Assembly (NCBI GenBank): GCA_000421065.1
Contig: ATWD01000001.1
Coordinates: 744,001-808,000, forward strand
Direction: 5' to 3'
DNA: 64,000 bases
Source: Acidobacteriaceae bacterium TAA 166
GTDB taxonomy: Bacteria; Acidobacteriota; Terriglobia; Terriglobales; Acidobacteriaceae
Made by a program: the position numbers and the translations under genes. Shown piece by piece: positions 35,647 to 44,510 of the stretch (its first letter is position 1; the number at the start of each line of letters is the position of its first letter). The notes under the pieces were generated by a model, which was not told the DNA's origin, did not search any database, and worked only from the letters and a program-made list of their open reading frames with translations.

Positions 35647-38505
35647 TCAGGCTGCCGCCCCTTCGGTCTTCGGCACCGCACTCCCCACCCACTTCTCGTA
35701 GCTACAGGGCGGAGCGGTAGGAACGGGCTCCTCTTCAGCACCCTTCCGCTTGCGACGCTTCGGTAGTGCCTCCTGATTATTGGGGCAGACCCAGAAGGTT
35801 CCCTTGTCATTCCCAACCTCAAGCAGATAGGCGCTGTCGCACTTCGGGCAGGTCTCGTTGATGAGCTTCTGGTTGGAGGCGAAGTCGCACTTAGGATAGT
35901 TCACGCAGCCGTAGAAGACATCGCCGCGCTTGGTCTTGCGGGCCGCGATATCGCCACCGCACTTCGGGCACTTCACCTCCAGCAGATCCTGCTTGATGTA
36001 CTTGCACTTCGGGTAGCCGCTGCAGCTGATGAACTCCCCATACTGGCCGTTGCGCAGCAGAAGGGGCTTGCCGCACTTGGGGCATGCCTCTTCGAGCTGC
36101 ACCGGGGGCTTCTGCTGCACCTTCTGGGTGAGCTTGCGGATGGTCTTGCACGGAGGATCTTCGTTGTATCCGGGACAGGCCATAAATGGACCCCAAGGTC
36201 CGTTGCGCAGAACCATCACCCGGCCGCAGTTGTCGCAGAACTCCTCCTCCGCAGCCTCATCGGCTCCGGGGGCATTCAGGTCAGGCTTGGAGGCGTAGTT
36301 CTCCTTGGTGAAGTCGCAGCTAAAGGTCTCGACGGCGATCTTCTTGCCCTTACCCTGCGCCTCGGTGAGAGCGGAGGTCAGCTCCCTGGCATCGGCAGCC
36401 TCACGGGTGAAGCCGGTCACGTCCTCGGTCACCGCCTTCACCGTCATGGGGAAGGTAAAGGCCGAGGTAATCTTCTTGACCACTGCCTTCGGGTCCTTCT
36501 TCCAGGGACCGGCAGCGACCGTCATCGGCTTCGACTTGGTGAAGTTTGAGCAGGAGTAGAAGCTGCCGAACTTGCCCCACTTCAGAATCAGCGGCGAGCC
36601 GCACTTCTCGCACAGCTCTGTGGTGGGCTCCTCCATGCGCTTGATATCTTCCATGTGCTTCTCGGCGACCTTGAGCTCCTTCTCAAAGTGGTCGTAGAAG
36701 CCGCTGAGAAGATCGGTCCAGCGCTCTTGTCCGTCTTCGACCGCGTCCAGCTCGCCCTCGAGCGTGGCCGTGTACTGCGTATCGAAGATGTAGGGGAAGT
36801 TCTTGACCAGAAGCTTGGTGACGACGATGCCGATCTCCGTCGGCACAAACCGGCCGGTGATCTTCTTCACGTAATCGCGATCCTGGATTGTATTAATGAT
36901 GGAGGCGTAAGTCGAAGGACGTCCGATGCCCTTCTCCTCGAGCGTCTTCACCAGGCTGGCCTCGTTGTAGCGGGGCGGGGGCTGGGTAAACTTCTGCTCC
37001 GGGTCGAGCTTTTCTAGCTTCAGAGCCTCGCCGGCAGCAAGCTCCGGCAGACGGCGCTCGACATCCTCTTCTCCCTCGGCCTCGGCATCGCCCTGCTGCG
37101 CCAGCTTCTCGGCCTTCTCTTCCCGGGCGGCCCTGTCCCTGGCGGCCTGACGGGCGCGCTTCTCCTCTTCCTCAAACTTCAGATGGCCGTCGAACTTCAG
37201 AACGCTTCCGCTCACCCGGAAGTCATAGCTGAGCCTGGCCTTGGCCTCGATCTCGACGGTCGTCTGATCGAAGACCGCAGGCGTCATCTGGCTGGAAACG
37301 AAGCGCTGCCAGATCAGCTTATAAAGACGGTACTGCTCGTCCGACAGATAGCGACGGATGGAGTCCGGGGTAAACCGCACCGAGGTGGGCCGGATGGCCT
37401 CGTGGGCGTCCTGCGCCTGGACCTGCTTCTTACCGGCGAACTCATTCGGCTTGGCGGGCAGGTAGTCCGGCCCCAGCTTGCCGATGTACTCGCGGGCGTC
37501 GGCGATGGCATCCGGGCTGACCCGGATGGAGTCGGTACGCATATAGGTGATCAGCCCGACGGTGCCCTCGCTTCCCAACTCGACTCCCTCATAGAGACGC
37601 TGCGCCACGCCCATCGTCCGGCGCACGTTGAAGCCGAGCCTGCCGGCAGCCTCCTGCTGCAGCTTGCTGGTGGTAAAGGGGGCCTTAGGGTTGTTGCGCC
37701 GCTCCTTTTTCTCGACCGAGCGCACCGTCCACTTCGCGGCATCGAGCTCGCCGACGATCTCGTCGACGGCGTCCTTATCCGGCAGGGCGTTCGCGAGGAA
37801 CTGCTCCTTGCCGCTCTCATCGACACCGTTGGCGACGCGCGAGGGAACGCCGTTGACTCCAACGAACCGCGCCGTAAATCCCTGCTTGCCGGCTCCGGGC
37901 AGAAGATCGGCATCGATGGTCCAGTATTCGACCGGCTTGAAGTCGTTGATCTCCTGCTCGCGCTCGACGATCAGGCGAAGCGCCACCGTCTGGACGCGGC
38001 CCGCGCTCAATCCGCGGCGCACCTTGTCCCATAGCAGCGGCGAGATCTGGTAGCCCACCAGGCGGTCCAGCACGCGGCGAGTCTGCTGCGCGTCGACCAG
38101 GTTCTCGTCCACGTCGCGGGCGTGCTCGAAGGCGGCCTTGACAGCCTTCTGGGTGATCTCATTAAAAGTGACCCGGCGGACTCTGTTCTTATCCTTAACT
38201 ATAGGCAGCAGCTGCATCGAAAGGTGCGCCGCGATGGCCTCGCCTTCGCGGTCCGGGTCAGGTGCGAGATAGACGATATCGGCCTTCGCCGCCAGCTTCT
38301 TCAGCCGGTCGACGACCTTCTCCTTGCCAGGAGAAACGATCAGGGTCGGCTCGAAGGTCCTCCTCTTCAGCTCGACACCAATGTCGTTTTTGGGCAGGTC
38401 CATGATGTGGCCGATCGAGGCCTCCACCAGGTAGTCGCTGCCGAGATATTTTCCGATCGTCTTCGCCTTCGCCGGCGACTCTACGATCACTAATGACTTA
38501 GCCAT
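35647..38505 (-). CDS. topA: DNA topoisomerase I
   Basis: Type IA enzyme that relaxes negative supercoils. The 952-residue protein opens with the Toprim domain KSLVIVESPAKAKTIGKYLG and its DPDREGEAIA acidic triad. The catalytic tyrosine lies in YMRTDS. It ends with five C4 zinc-ribbon units (CEKCG, CDNCG, CPKCG twice, CPKCD) and a charged tail, more ribbons than in many species. The ATG at 38505 has AAGGGAAGC upstream; an in-frame codon 39 bases earlier is less likely. It may be co-transcribed with nothing else. Confidence 0.97.
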   Translation of the reverse strand: MAKSLVIVESPAKAKTIGKYLGSDYLVEASIGHIMDLPKNDIGVELKRRTFEPTLIVSPGKEKVVDRLKKLAAKADIVYLAPDPDREGEAIAAHLSMQLLPIVKDKNRVRRVTFNEITQKAVKAAFEHARDVDENLVDAQQTRRVLDRLVGYQISPLLWDKVRRGLSAGRVQTVALRLIVEREQEINDFKPVEYWTIDADLLPGAGKQGFTARFVGVNGVPSRVANGVDESGKEQFLANALPDKDAVDEIVGELDAAKWTVRSVEKKERRNNPKAPFTTSKLQQEAAGRLGFNVRRTMGVAQRLYEGVELGSEGTVGLITYMRTDSIRVSPDAIADAREYIGKLGPDYLPAKPNEFAGKKQVQAQDAHEAIRPTSVRFTPDSIRRYLSDEQYRLYKLIWQRFVSSQMTPAVFDQTTVEIEAKARLSYDFRVSGSVLKFDGHLKFEEEEKRARQAARDRAAREEKAEKLAQQGDAEAEGEEDVERRLPELAAGEALKLEKLDPEQKFTQPPPRYNEASLVKTLEEKGIGRPSTYASIINTIQDRDYVKKITGRFVPTEIGIVVTKLLVKNFPYIFDTQYTATLEGELDAVEDGQERWTDLLSGFYDHFEKELKVAEKHMEDIKRMEEPTTELCEKCGSPLILKWGKFGSFYSCSNFTKSKPMTVAAGPWKKDPKAVVKKITSAFTFPMTVKAVTEDVTGFTREAADARELTSALTEAQGKGKKIAVETFSCDFTKENYASKPDLNAPGADEAAEEEFCDNCGRVMVLRNGPWGPFMACPGYNEDPPCKTIRKLTQKVQQKPPVQLEEACPKCGKPLLLRNGQYGEFISCSGYPKCKYIKQDLLEVKCPKCGGDIAARKTKRGDVFYGCVNYPKCDFASNQKLINETCPKCDSAYLLEVGNDKGTFWVCPNNQEALPKRRKRKGAEEEPVPTAPPCSYEKWVGSAVPKTEGAAA

Positions 38506-38816
38506 TGCTTCCCTTCGTTGTTGAAGAACGTCCGCACGCGGCAAAACGTTCCATCATCCTGCGCAAAGAGGTGCCAACTTCACTCACTTCGCGCTTGCAT
38601 TCTTCTTTTCTTCGTTCTTTGCGAAGATTCCCTTGCGAACCTAACACGGTTTTGCCGGGCACGTCATCTCTCTACAATGCCGGACAGACGCTTCCATCGG
38701 CGAAAAGTTATCATCGGCCTCCCTGCCCACCACCAAAAACAAACCTATGAATAAAACAGTCAAACGCAACAAAACAGTTGGCTTAAATCGCTAAACTCAA
38801 AGTTTTTCCACCGCCC
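38506..38816. other. 311-base spacer between dprA and topA
   Basis: AT-richer than its neighbours and without a recognisable gene. It should hold the topA promoter on the minus strand; TTGACT occurs on that strand near 38756, but no matching -10 is clear. Confidence 0.4.
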
Positions 38817-40019
38817 TCACATGGTCAGGACATAGTTTTTGCCTGGAAACTGCCGCACCCGGCCGGAAAGCTCAAGCTCAAAGAGCGCCGTAAAGATCTC
38901 TCCCGAGCCCATCTGGCCGTCGAGATTCTCGATCAACTCATCCAGCTGCGTCGCTTCGTCCTGCCTCAGTCTGGCCATCACCATCCGTTCGTGATCCGAC
39001 AGCCGCGGTTCGTTAAATAAGGATGCGGCCTTCTCCGAATTCGATTCACCCCCGGTTCTGGCCCCCATCTCTTCTTCGAGCTGGAGCCGGATCTGGGAGG
39101 GTAGATCCTCCCATACATCCTCCCAAGTGGCGGTCAGCTTTGCGCCCTGTTTAATCAGCGTGTTAGGCCCCCAGGCGTTCTTGTTAGTCACGTTGCCGGG
39201 AACAGCGAAGACGTCGCGGTTCTGCTCCATGGCGAGCCGCGCCGTGATGCGGGTTCCACTGTGCTCGCCGGCCTCGATCACCAGGACCCCCACGCTCATG
39301 CCGCTCAAGATGCGGTTGCGGATGGGGAAGTTCTGGGGCGCCGGAAAGGTCCCCAGGGGATACTCGCTGACGATCGCGCCGCCCCCTTCAAGGATCTGTT
39401 CGGCCAGCCGCTTGTTCTCCTTGGGATAGATGACGTCGATTCCGGTTCCCCAGACCGCGACCGTCCTTCCACGGGCCTCGAGCGCTCCCTTATGCGCCGC
39501 CGTATCGACCCCGCGCGCCATTCCACTCAGGATGGTCAACCGGCGTGCCGCCAGATCACGCGAGAGCATCTCGGCCATGCCGGCTCCATAGCTCGAGGGA
39601 TGGCGGGTTCCGACGACAGCGATCCCGGGGCGCGCCAGTAGGCTCAAATCACCGCGGATCCAAAGCACGGCAGGAGGATCGTAGATCTCCTCCAGACGCT
39701 GCGGATACTCCTCATCGATCGGCGTCAGGATCGTGCCTCCGTTTGCCGTCACGCGGGCCCACTCATCTTCGGCCGCCGCGCGAGCCTTGCCCTCGAAGAC
39801 GAACTGCGCCGAGTGCGAAGGCATTCCCAAGCCTTCGAGCTCGGTCAGGGAGGCCGAAAACATCTGCTCCGGACGGGCAAGACGCTGCATCGCCCGCCAG
39901 GTCCGCGTGGAGCCCATCGCCGGGGTCAGAATCAAGGCCAGCCATGCCAGCTGCGCCATCCTTTTCTGTTCCTGCTCGGCTACAGTTAAGCCGATCTTCT
40001 CCTGAATCTCCTCAAGCAT
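38817..40019 (-). CDS. dprA: DNA-processing protein DprA
   Basis: Loads RecA on incoming single-stranded DNA during natural transformation. The 400-residue protein has the Rossmann-like Smf core: GIAVVGTRHPSSYG, SGMARGVDTAAHKGAL, VWGTGIDVIYPKENKRLAEQI and SEYPLGTFPAPQNFPIRNRI. A C-terminal winged-helix (DEATQLDELIENL) follows. AGAGGT seven bases before the ATG at 40019 decides the start. With cinA elsewhere in the window it hints at competence, but no uptake genes are present here. Confidence 0.96.
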   Translation of the reverse strand: MLEEIQEKIGLTVAEQEQKRMAQLAWLALILTPAMGSTRTWRAMQRLARPEQMFSASLTELEGLGMPSHSAQFVFEGKARAAAEDEWARVTANGGTILTPIDEEYPQRLEEIYDPPAVLWIRGDLSLLARPGIAVVGTRHPSSYGAGMAEMLSRDLAARRLTILSGMARGVDTAAHKGALEARGRTVAVWGTGIDVIYPKENKRLAEQILEGGGAIVSEYPLGTFPAPQNFPIRNRILSGMSVGVLVIEAGEHSGTRITARLAMEQNRDVFAVPGNVTNKNAWGPNTLIKQGAKLTATWEDVWEDLPSQIRLQLEEEMGARTGGESNSEKAASLFNEPRLSDHERMVMARLRQDEATQLDELIENLDGQMGSGEIFTALFELELSGRVRQFPGKNYVLTM

Positions 40020-40068
40020 CTGCGGGACCTCTCCGCGCGTACACCTGGTACGGCACATCTACTCCCTA

Positions 40069-40887
40069 TCACGCGCCGCAGGCTCCCGCCATACCACCAA
40101 GGTCAGGCAGGCCGCGGCCGGAGAGAGCACCGGCTAACACGAACGAGGCTCCGCTCATCGCCAGGGCCACGAACTCGCTGGTCCACTCGTTGCCGTTGAG
40201 GTAAGCCCGGTGTACGCGGGGCGTGTGCAGCACCAGCACCCAGAGTAGGAACATAATGCCCAGCAGATTCGCCGAGAGCCGGACCTGACGCCGCGCCGCC
40301 AGGCTGATGGCAGCCAGAAGGAAGGCGATGCCGGTCGCCCACGTCCAGACGAGATGTGCCGGAATCCAGCCGGGGATGAGAGCAGCGATGAACTTCGGAT
40401 ACATCAGGTGCAGCACTCCGAAGACGATCAGCGCGACCGCAAAGAGCCAGCGCCCCAGCTCCGGAAGAATCCTCCGGGAGCTCACTCTCCTCTTGCGATA
40501 ATTCGAAGGCTCCAGAGCGGGCATGGTCCTCGCCATCACCAGAGCCGCGCCTCCCAGCGCCACCAGCTCGAAGGTCGAGGTCCAAAGCCGGGGATCATGC
40601 GGATGGGCGATCAACTGAGGCATGTAGAACAACAGCGCGCGAAGCAGGATCAGGATGCTCAGAGTGTTCGCCGCCACTCGCCCATACCCTTGGGTGATCA
40701 GGCAGATGGACAGCGCAATTAACCCCATCCCAACCACCAGGGCGAGGCCGCGTTCCGACTGGGTCCACGGAGGCCCCACCGACGGAACCAGAACCTTCCT
40801 TCCGCTCCCGCTCGACAGGCATTGCAGGCCGAAGACCAGCATCGCCACACCATAAAGCAATCGTCCGATTCGCGTCAGAAGCTCCAT
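40069..40887 (-). CDS. DoxX-like membrane protein with internal duplication
   Basis: A 272-residue protein with about eight membrane helices. It looks like two DoxX-like four-helix units: the first opens GRLLYGVAMLVFGLQCL and the second GRWLFAVALIVFGVLHLMYP, joined by a basic cytosolic linker SNYRKRRVSSRR. DoxX-like proteins are small membrane units with poorly known roles. A GTG 18 bases upstream is an alternative start. It lies 49 bases upstream of dprA in the same direction. Confidence 0.8.
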   Translation of the reverse strand: MELLTRIGRLLYGVAMLVFGLQCLSSGSGRKVLVPSVGPPWTQSERGLALVVGMGLIALSICLITQGYGRVAANTLSILILLRALLFYMPQLIAHPHDPRLWTSTFELVALGGAALVMARTMPALEPSNYRKRRVSSRRILPELGRWLFAVALIVFGVLHLMYPKFIAALIPGWIPAHLVWTWATGIAFLLAAISLAARRQVRLSANLLGIMFLLWVLVLHTPRVHRAYLNGNEWTSEFVALAMSGASFVLAGALSGRGLPDLGGMAGACGA

Positions 40888-40942
40888 CGCATCTGGTCCT
40901 CGCACCTCTCTGCCAGTCTCTCTTTTTTATCTTTTGAATGCC

Positions 40943-41000
40943 AGCGACATAATTGGGGCGAAGAATTGCGCTGCCGCGCGGGCCCACTGCGCGTGGCCAT
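40943..41000 (-). repeat. Palindromic repeat family, fragment H
   Basis: Short derivative reading CGACATAATTGGGGCGAAGA and then GCGCTGCCGCGCGGGCCC with ACTGCGCGTGGCC. It matches the right-end module of copy F joined to the left-module palindrome, with the core deleted. It lies between divergent genes. Confidence 0.6.
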
Positions 41001-41103
41001 CCCAAGATCGCGGATTGGAATTTGTCCATCAGGAGGTCAAGGGTTCGGAGATCGCACACACCGCATCTTCCCCGCGATCGCCCGCATCTCCTAAACTAGA
41101 CCT

Positions 41104-41964
41104 TTGGGCGCCTCACTCCATCCCGTACGCGTAGCCGCGATCAATTTTCTTAATCCCGCTCCTTTGATGTGGGACTTCGAGCACCCTCCACTCTCCCAGG
41201 AGCTCTCCGAACACTACGATCTTCGCTACATGCGGCCCGCGCTCTGCGCCGACGAGCTTCTGGCCGGTCGCGCCGACCTGGGCCTGATCCCCATCGCAGC
41301 CCTCACCCCCGATCTTGTCGTGGTGCCCGGATGCACCATCGCCTCGCTCGACCGCGTCCGCTCCATTCAACTGATCGTTAAAGATCCGCACACCCTCGAG
41401 ACCGTCCGCACCGTCGCCGCCGACAACGCCTCACGCAGCTCGCGCACCTACGCCGAGATCCTCTTCCGCAGCTTCTTCCGCACCGAACCGAGCTTTGTGA
41501 CCTCGTCCGCCGACCCCATCGCCATGCTCGGCCAGGCGGACGCCGCGCTTCTCATCGGCGATCCGGCCCTGCTGGCGCTCGAGGCCCGCAGCCAGATCGA
41601 AGCGGCCGTCGGACCCTGCCAGTGGTTCGACCTGGCGCATGAGTGGCGCACCCATACCGGGCTGCCCTGGGTGGCGGCGGTCTGGGCGGCACGGCCGGAG
41701 GCCATCGCCCAGTCGAGCCTTACCTCCGCCCAGCTCGCCGAACACCTCGTCGCCTCGCGCGACCACGGTCTCGCTCACATCGACGACTTGGTTGAGGAGT
41801 GGACACTCCGCATTGCCGTTCCCCCTGAGACCATCCATCACTACCTATCCCTAAACATCCATTACATCCTCACCCCGGAGTGCATTCGCGCGATCGACCT
41901 CTTCCGCCGCTATGCCGCCGAGCAGGAGATCCTGCCGCCGCTTCCCTCGCTTCGCTTTCTCTAG
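41104..41964 (+). CDS. mqnA: Chorismate dehydratase MqnA (menaquinone, futalosine route)
   Basis: First enzyme of the futalosine pathway to menaquinone, making 3-enolpyruvyl-benzoate from chorismate. The 286-residue protein has the family pattern RVAAINFLNPAPLMWDF, ADLGLIPIAAL, DNASRSSRTYAEIL and ALLIGDPALLAL, and a periplasmic-binding-protein-like fold. MqnD is a close relative but lacks the early N-F-L-N-x-x-P motif. A TTG start is used because no ATG fits the N-terminus. Its TAG stop is part of the terminal repeat of element D. Confidence 0.92.
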   Translation: MGASLHPVRVAAINFLNPAPLMWDFEHPPLSQELSEHYDLRYMRPALCADELLAGRADLGLIPIAALTPDLVVVPGCTIASLDRVRSIQLIVKDPHTLETVRTVAADNASRSSRTYAEILFRSFFRTEPSFVTSSADPIAMLGQADAALLIGDPALLALEARSQIEAAVGPCQWFDLAHEWRTHTGLPWVAAVWAARPEAIAQSSLTSAQLAEHLVASRDHGLAHIDDLVEEWTLRIAVPPETIHHYLSLNIHYILTPECIRAIDLFRRYAAEQEILPPLPSLRFL

Positions 41965-42205
41965 GGCGTATCGACATTCTTGTTTGGGATAAAGAAGAGC
42001 GGAGCCCCACTCCGGCGGCCCACCCTTCGTGACGGTATACCGGCTTCGCCCTGGGTCTCCCTCCGGTCGATGCAAGCGACCAAGGGGAGCTCACCCCGAA
42101 GGGAGTACACGTGCCACGAAGTGACCGCTCGTACCGGGGTCCCCACAAACAGGTCTTCCTTTGTGGGGGTGGCCGAGCGCAGTGGGCCCGGCCGGCAGGC
42201 CATCG
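41961..42205 (-). repeat. Palindromic repeat family, copy D (reverse orientation)
   Basis: Begins with the terminal repeat CTAGGGCGTATCGAC (41961-41975), which overlaps the mqnA stop codon. The core follows in reverse: CTTCGTGACGGTATACCGGC..., CACCCCGAAGGGAGTAC, CACGAAGTGACC. The far module is GCGCAGTGGGCCCGGCCGGCAGGCC. The far terminal repeat is degraded or absent. Confidence 0.8.
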
Positions 42206-42266
42206 CTCTCATCAGTTTTTGCTTGTCCTGCGCGACTTGCTGGCCCTGTCGAGCGTCCAATTCTGT

Positions 42267-42992
42267 ATGACCAGGGCGAGCGCCACCCTCTTCGTGGCTG
42301 ACTCCGCGGCACGAGCCGCGGACAAGGTCATGGCGTTCGCACCGAAGCACTCTCCCCTGATGCACTTCATGCTGGCCTTCGGTCCCTTCGGGCTCTTCCT
42401 CGTCTCCATCGTCGACTCGTCGTTTATCCCGCTGCCCATCCCCGGGGTGACCGACATCATGCTGATCCTGATGGCCGCCCGGCACGCCAACTGGATCCTG
42501 ATGGTGGTCGTCGCCTCTATAGGCTCTGCCGTGGGTGGCTATCTCAGCTACCGCGTCGGCCTGTCGGGCGGCATGGCCTTTCTCGAGAAGCGCGTCCCGC
42601 CTCGCATCTTCCGGCACATCTGCGACTGGATGGAGCGCCACGCCATCCTGGCCGTCGCCCTGCCCGCGATCCTACCCCCGCCGATGCCGCTGGCTCCGTT
42701 TGTCCTGGCGGCGGGAGCGCTCAAGATGTCGCAGCGGAAGTTCATGACCGCCTTCACTATCAGCCGAACGGCGCGTCACCTGATCGCCGCCGGGCTGGGC
42801 CTTTACTACGGAAGATCGATTCTGAAGTTCTGGGACAGGATCTCGGACAAATACGCTACCCCCATCCTGATCGTCATGTGGAGCGCAATCATTCTGAGTT
42901 GTGTCATCGCCTTCTGGCAGCTCTATCGCACATCGAAGAGCATAGGCACCTCCTCTCGCGACCCCGCGCCCGAGAGCCACCCCACGACCTGA
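42267..42992 (+). CDS. DedA/VTT-domain membrane protein
   Basis: A 241-residue membrane protein. The family core includes VDSSFIPLPIPGVTDIML, GSAVGGYLSYRVGLSGG and, later, ILPPPMPLAPFVLAAGAL with the conserved Pro-rich re-entrant segment. The fold is that of SNARE-associated (VTT) proteins such as YqaA and DedA, which have been linked to lipid carrier flipping and membrane stress. Substrate unknown. The start is uncertain: ATG at 42267 or a later one at 42330; neither has a good ribosome-binding site, because the region upstream is occupied by repeat D. Confidence 0.88.
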   Translation: MTRASATLFVADSAARAADKVMAFAPKHSPLMHFMLAFGPFGLFLVSIVDSSFIPLPIPGVTDIMLILMAARHANWILMVVVASIGSAVGGYLSYRVGLSGGMAFLEKRVPPRIFRHICDWMERHAILAVALPAILPPPMPLAPFVLAAGALKMSQRKFMTAFTISRTARHLIAAGLGLYYGRSILKFWDRISDKYATPILIVMWSAIILSCVIAFWQLYRTSKSIGTSSRDPAPESHPTT

Positions 42993-43008
42993 CCTTGGAG
43001 AAAAACAC

Positions 43009-43036
43009 GAGGGGCGCGACCGAAGTCACGCCCCTC
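43009..43036. terminator. Bidirectional terminator between the DedA-like gene and fabH
   Basis: GAGGGGCG and CGCCCCTC pair perfectly with a 12-base loop. CTTCCCTT follows on the plus strand and GTGTTTTTC on the minus strand, giving T-rich tails in both directions for the two converging genes. Confidence 0.8.
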
Positions 43037-43059
43037 TTCCCTTGAAGAAGTGTGTTCGC

Positions 43060-44076
43060 TTAGAACTCCCAGCGCAGCAGCGTCGCACCGACCGTAAATC
43101 CGGCTCCCACGCTGGCCAGCAGCACCAGGTCGCCCTTCTTCAGGCGCTTCTCGTCGAGGGCCGTCTGCATCGCCAAAGGGATAGTTGCAGCCGTGGTGTT
43201 CCCGTAGCGGTCGATGTTGATGACCACGCGGTCCTCGGACAATCCTAGCCGATCGGCGGTCGAGAGAATGATGCGCCGGTTGGCCTGGTGAGGAATGAAG
43301 CAGGAGAGCTCGCTGCCCGCGACGCCGTTGCGCTGGAGCACCGTCTCGGCGGCCTCGGCCATCTTGCGCACGGCAAACTTGTAGACCGCCTGGCCGTCCT
43401 GGTGGACATAGTGCATCTTCTTGGCCACGGTCTCTGCCGTCGGGGGATGAAGACTTCCTCCACCCGGCATATTCAGGGCCACGGCTCCGGAGCCGTCGAT
43501 CTCGTGCCAGTAATCGATCAGGCCGATCTCGCCCTCCTCGCATGGCTCAAGCAGCACCGCTCCCGCTCCGTCGCCGAAGATGACGCAGGTGGCGCGGTCG
43601 GTGTAATCAATGACGGAGCTCATTACATCGGCGCCGATGACGAGCACCTTCTTGTGCATTCCGCTCTCGATCAGCTTGGCTCCCACCTGCAGGGCATACG
43701 GGAATCCCGAGCAGGCCGCCGACAGATCGAATCCCCAGGCGGACTTGGCTCCGAGCTTGTCCTGCACCAGGCAGGCGGTCGCCGGAAAAAGCATGTCCGG
43801 AGTGACGGTGGCGACGATGATGACCTCAACGTCGTTGGCATCGACACCGCGCTTGGCCAGGCAGCACTTCGCAGCCTCTACGGCAAGATCGCTGGTGGCT
43901 ACGCCGGGATCGACCAGGTGGCGTTCACGGATACCCGTGCGTTCGACGATCCACTGATCGTTGGTCTCAACCATCTTCTCCAGATCGGCGTTCGTCAGTA
44001 ACCGGGGTGGAACATAGCTTCCAACGGAGGAGATCTTCGCCCGCACCTGGGCCCGCGGCATCAACTTCAGACTCAA
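43060..44076 (-). CDS. fabH: 3-oxoacyl-ACP synthase III
   Basis: Starts fatty-acid chains by condensing acetyl-CoA with malonyl-ACP. The 338-residue protein has the Cys-His-Asn triad at Cys122 ([11 protein letters not shown]), His263 (IPHQANRR) and Asn293 ([10 protein letters not shown]), and the C-terminal [13 protein letters not shown]. It starts with a TTG behind GAGGTGAAGG; an ATG five codons on is an alternative. It stands alone, without plsX or other fab genes beside it. Confidence 0.95.
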   Translation of the reverse strand: MSLKLMPRAQVRAKISSVGSYVPPRLLTNADLEKMVETNDQWIVERTGIRERHLVDPGVATSDLAVEAAKCCLAKRGVDANDVEVIIVATVTPDMLFPATACLVQDKLGAKSAWGFDLSAACSGFPYALQVGAKLIESGMHKKVLVIGADVMSSVIDYTDRATCVIFGDGAGAVLLEPCEEGEIGLIDYWHEIDGSGAVALNMPGGGSLHPPTAETVAKKMHYVHQDGQAVYKFAVRKMAEAAETVLQRNGVAGSELSCFIPHQANRRIILSTADRLGLSEDRVVINIDRYGNTTAATIPLAMQTALDEKRLKKGDLVLLASVGAGFTVGATLLRWEF

Positions 44077-44178
44077 ACCTTCACCTCAACGCTCGACATC
44101 GTTCTGAATTGCTATTAACGCAACATGAACCATTGTCTCTAAGAATGACCGGCGTGTCACTTCGAAGGAACGGGCAGG

Positions 44179-44196
44179 GCTCACACAGGTGTGAGC
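44179..44196. promoter_or_regulatory. Short perfect palindrome
   Basis: GCTCACAC-AG-GTGTGAGC. It lies beyond the last degenerate SRP-tail copy and about 100 bases upstream of fabH. It may be an operator or a small terminator; no further support. Confidence 0.35.
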
Positions 44197-44310
44197 AAAT
44201 AAAATACCGGGCCTACCTGCTGCGCCATCGCACGCTAGTCTTTCTTGGGGGAGCTCAAGGCAAAGAAAGTATCGGAGTACCCACCGCCTACCCACTGCGC
44301 CATGGCGCAA
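44191..44310 (-). repeat. Two degenerate tandem copies of the SRP RNA 3' end and terminator
   Basis: Read on the minus strand, the SRP RNA ends GCGCAGTGGGTAGCCCGGTA followed by CTTTTTCTTTGCCT. The pattern returns at 44254-44310 (GCGCAGTGGGTAGGCGGTGG...TACTTTCTTTGCCTT) and at 44191-44236 (GCGCAGCAGGTAGGCCCGGT, ATTTTATTTGCT). The copies are spaced by about 65-75 bases. Confidence 0.6.
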
Positions 44311-44345
44311 CAAGCCTCACCCTTCCCTTGAGGCAAAGAAAAAGT

Positions 44346-44438
44346 ACCGGGCTACCCACTGCGCCCGTAATGACCCGTTACCGTTGCTTCCTTCCGGACC
44401 TGGCGGGGTTGGCGGGATTACGTCGCGTAGGACCCGGC
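44346..44438 (-). ncRNA. ffs: Signal recognition particle RNA (4.5S type)
   Basis: RNA component of the SRP that binds Ffh and docks with FtsY at the membrane. The minus strand holds the universal apical core CCGCCAGGTCCGGAAGGAAG followed by CAACGGTAACGGG. Flanking strands pair as expected: CCGGGTCCTACGCG at the 5' side with CGCAGTGGGTAGCCCGG at the 3' side, and GTAA with TTAC. A CTTTTTCTTT tail follows as terminator. Ends are estimated from the stem, so they may be off by several bases. ftsY is encoded in the same window. Confidence 0.92.
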
Positions 44439-44510
44439 ACAGGAGTAGTTTACCATCGCCGAACGACGCGCGCATCCCCACCGGACGCTTGCTACTCTGG
44501 ACAACACACG

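Noticed and set aside
44341..44440. tRNA gene at the SRP locus
   Set aside because: No T-loop GTTCRA or acceptor stem; the GGAAGGAAG core is specific for SRP RNA.
44007..44510. In-frame extension of the MutS-like gene
   Set aside because: It covers the SRP RNA and tandem tail repeats on the other strand and has no protein-like composition.
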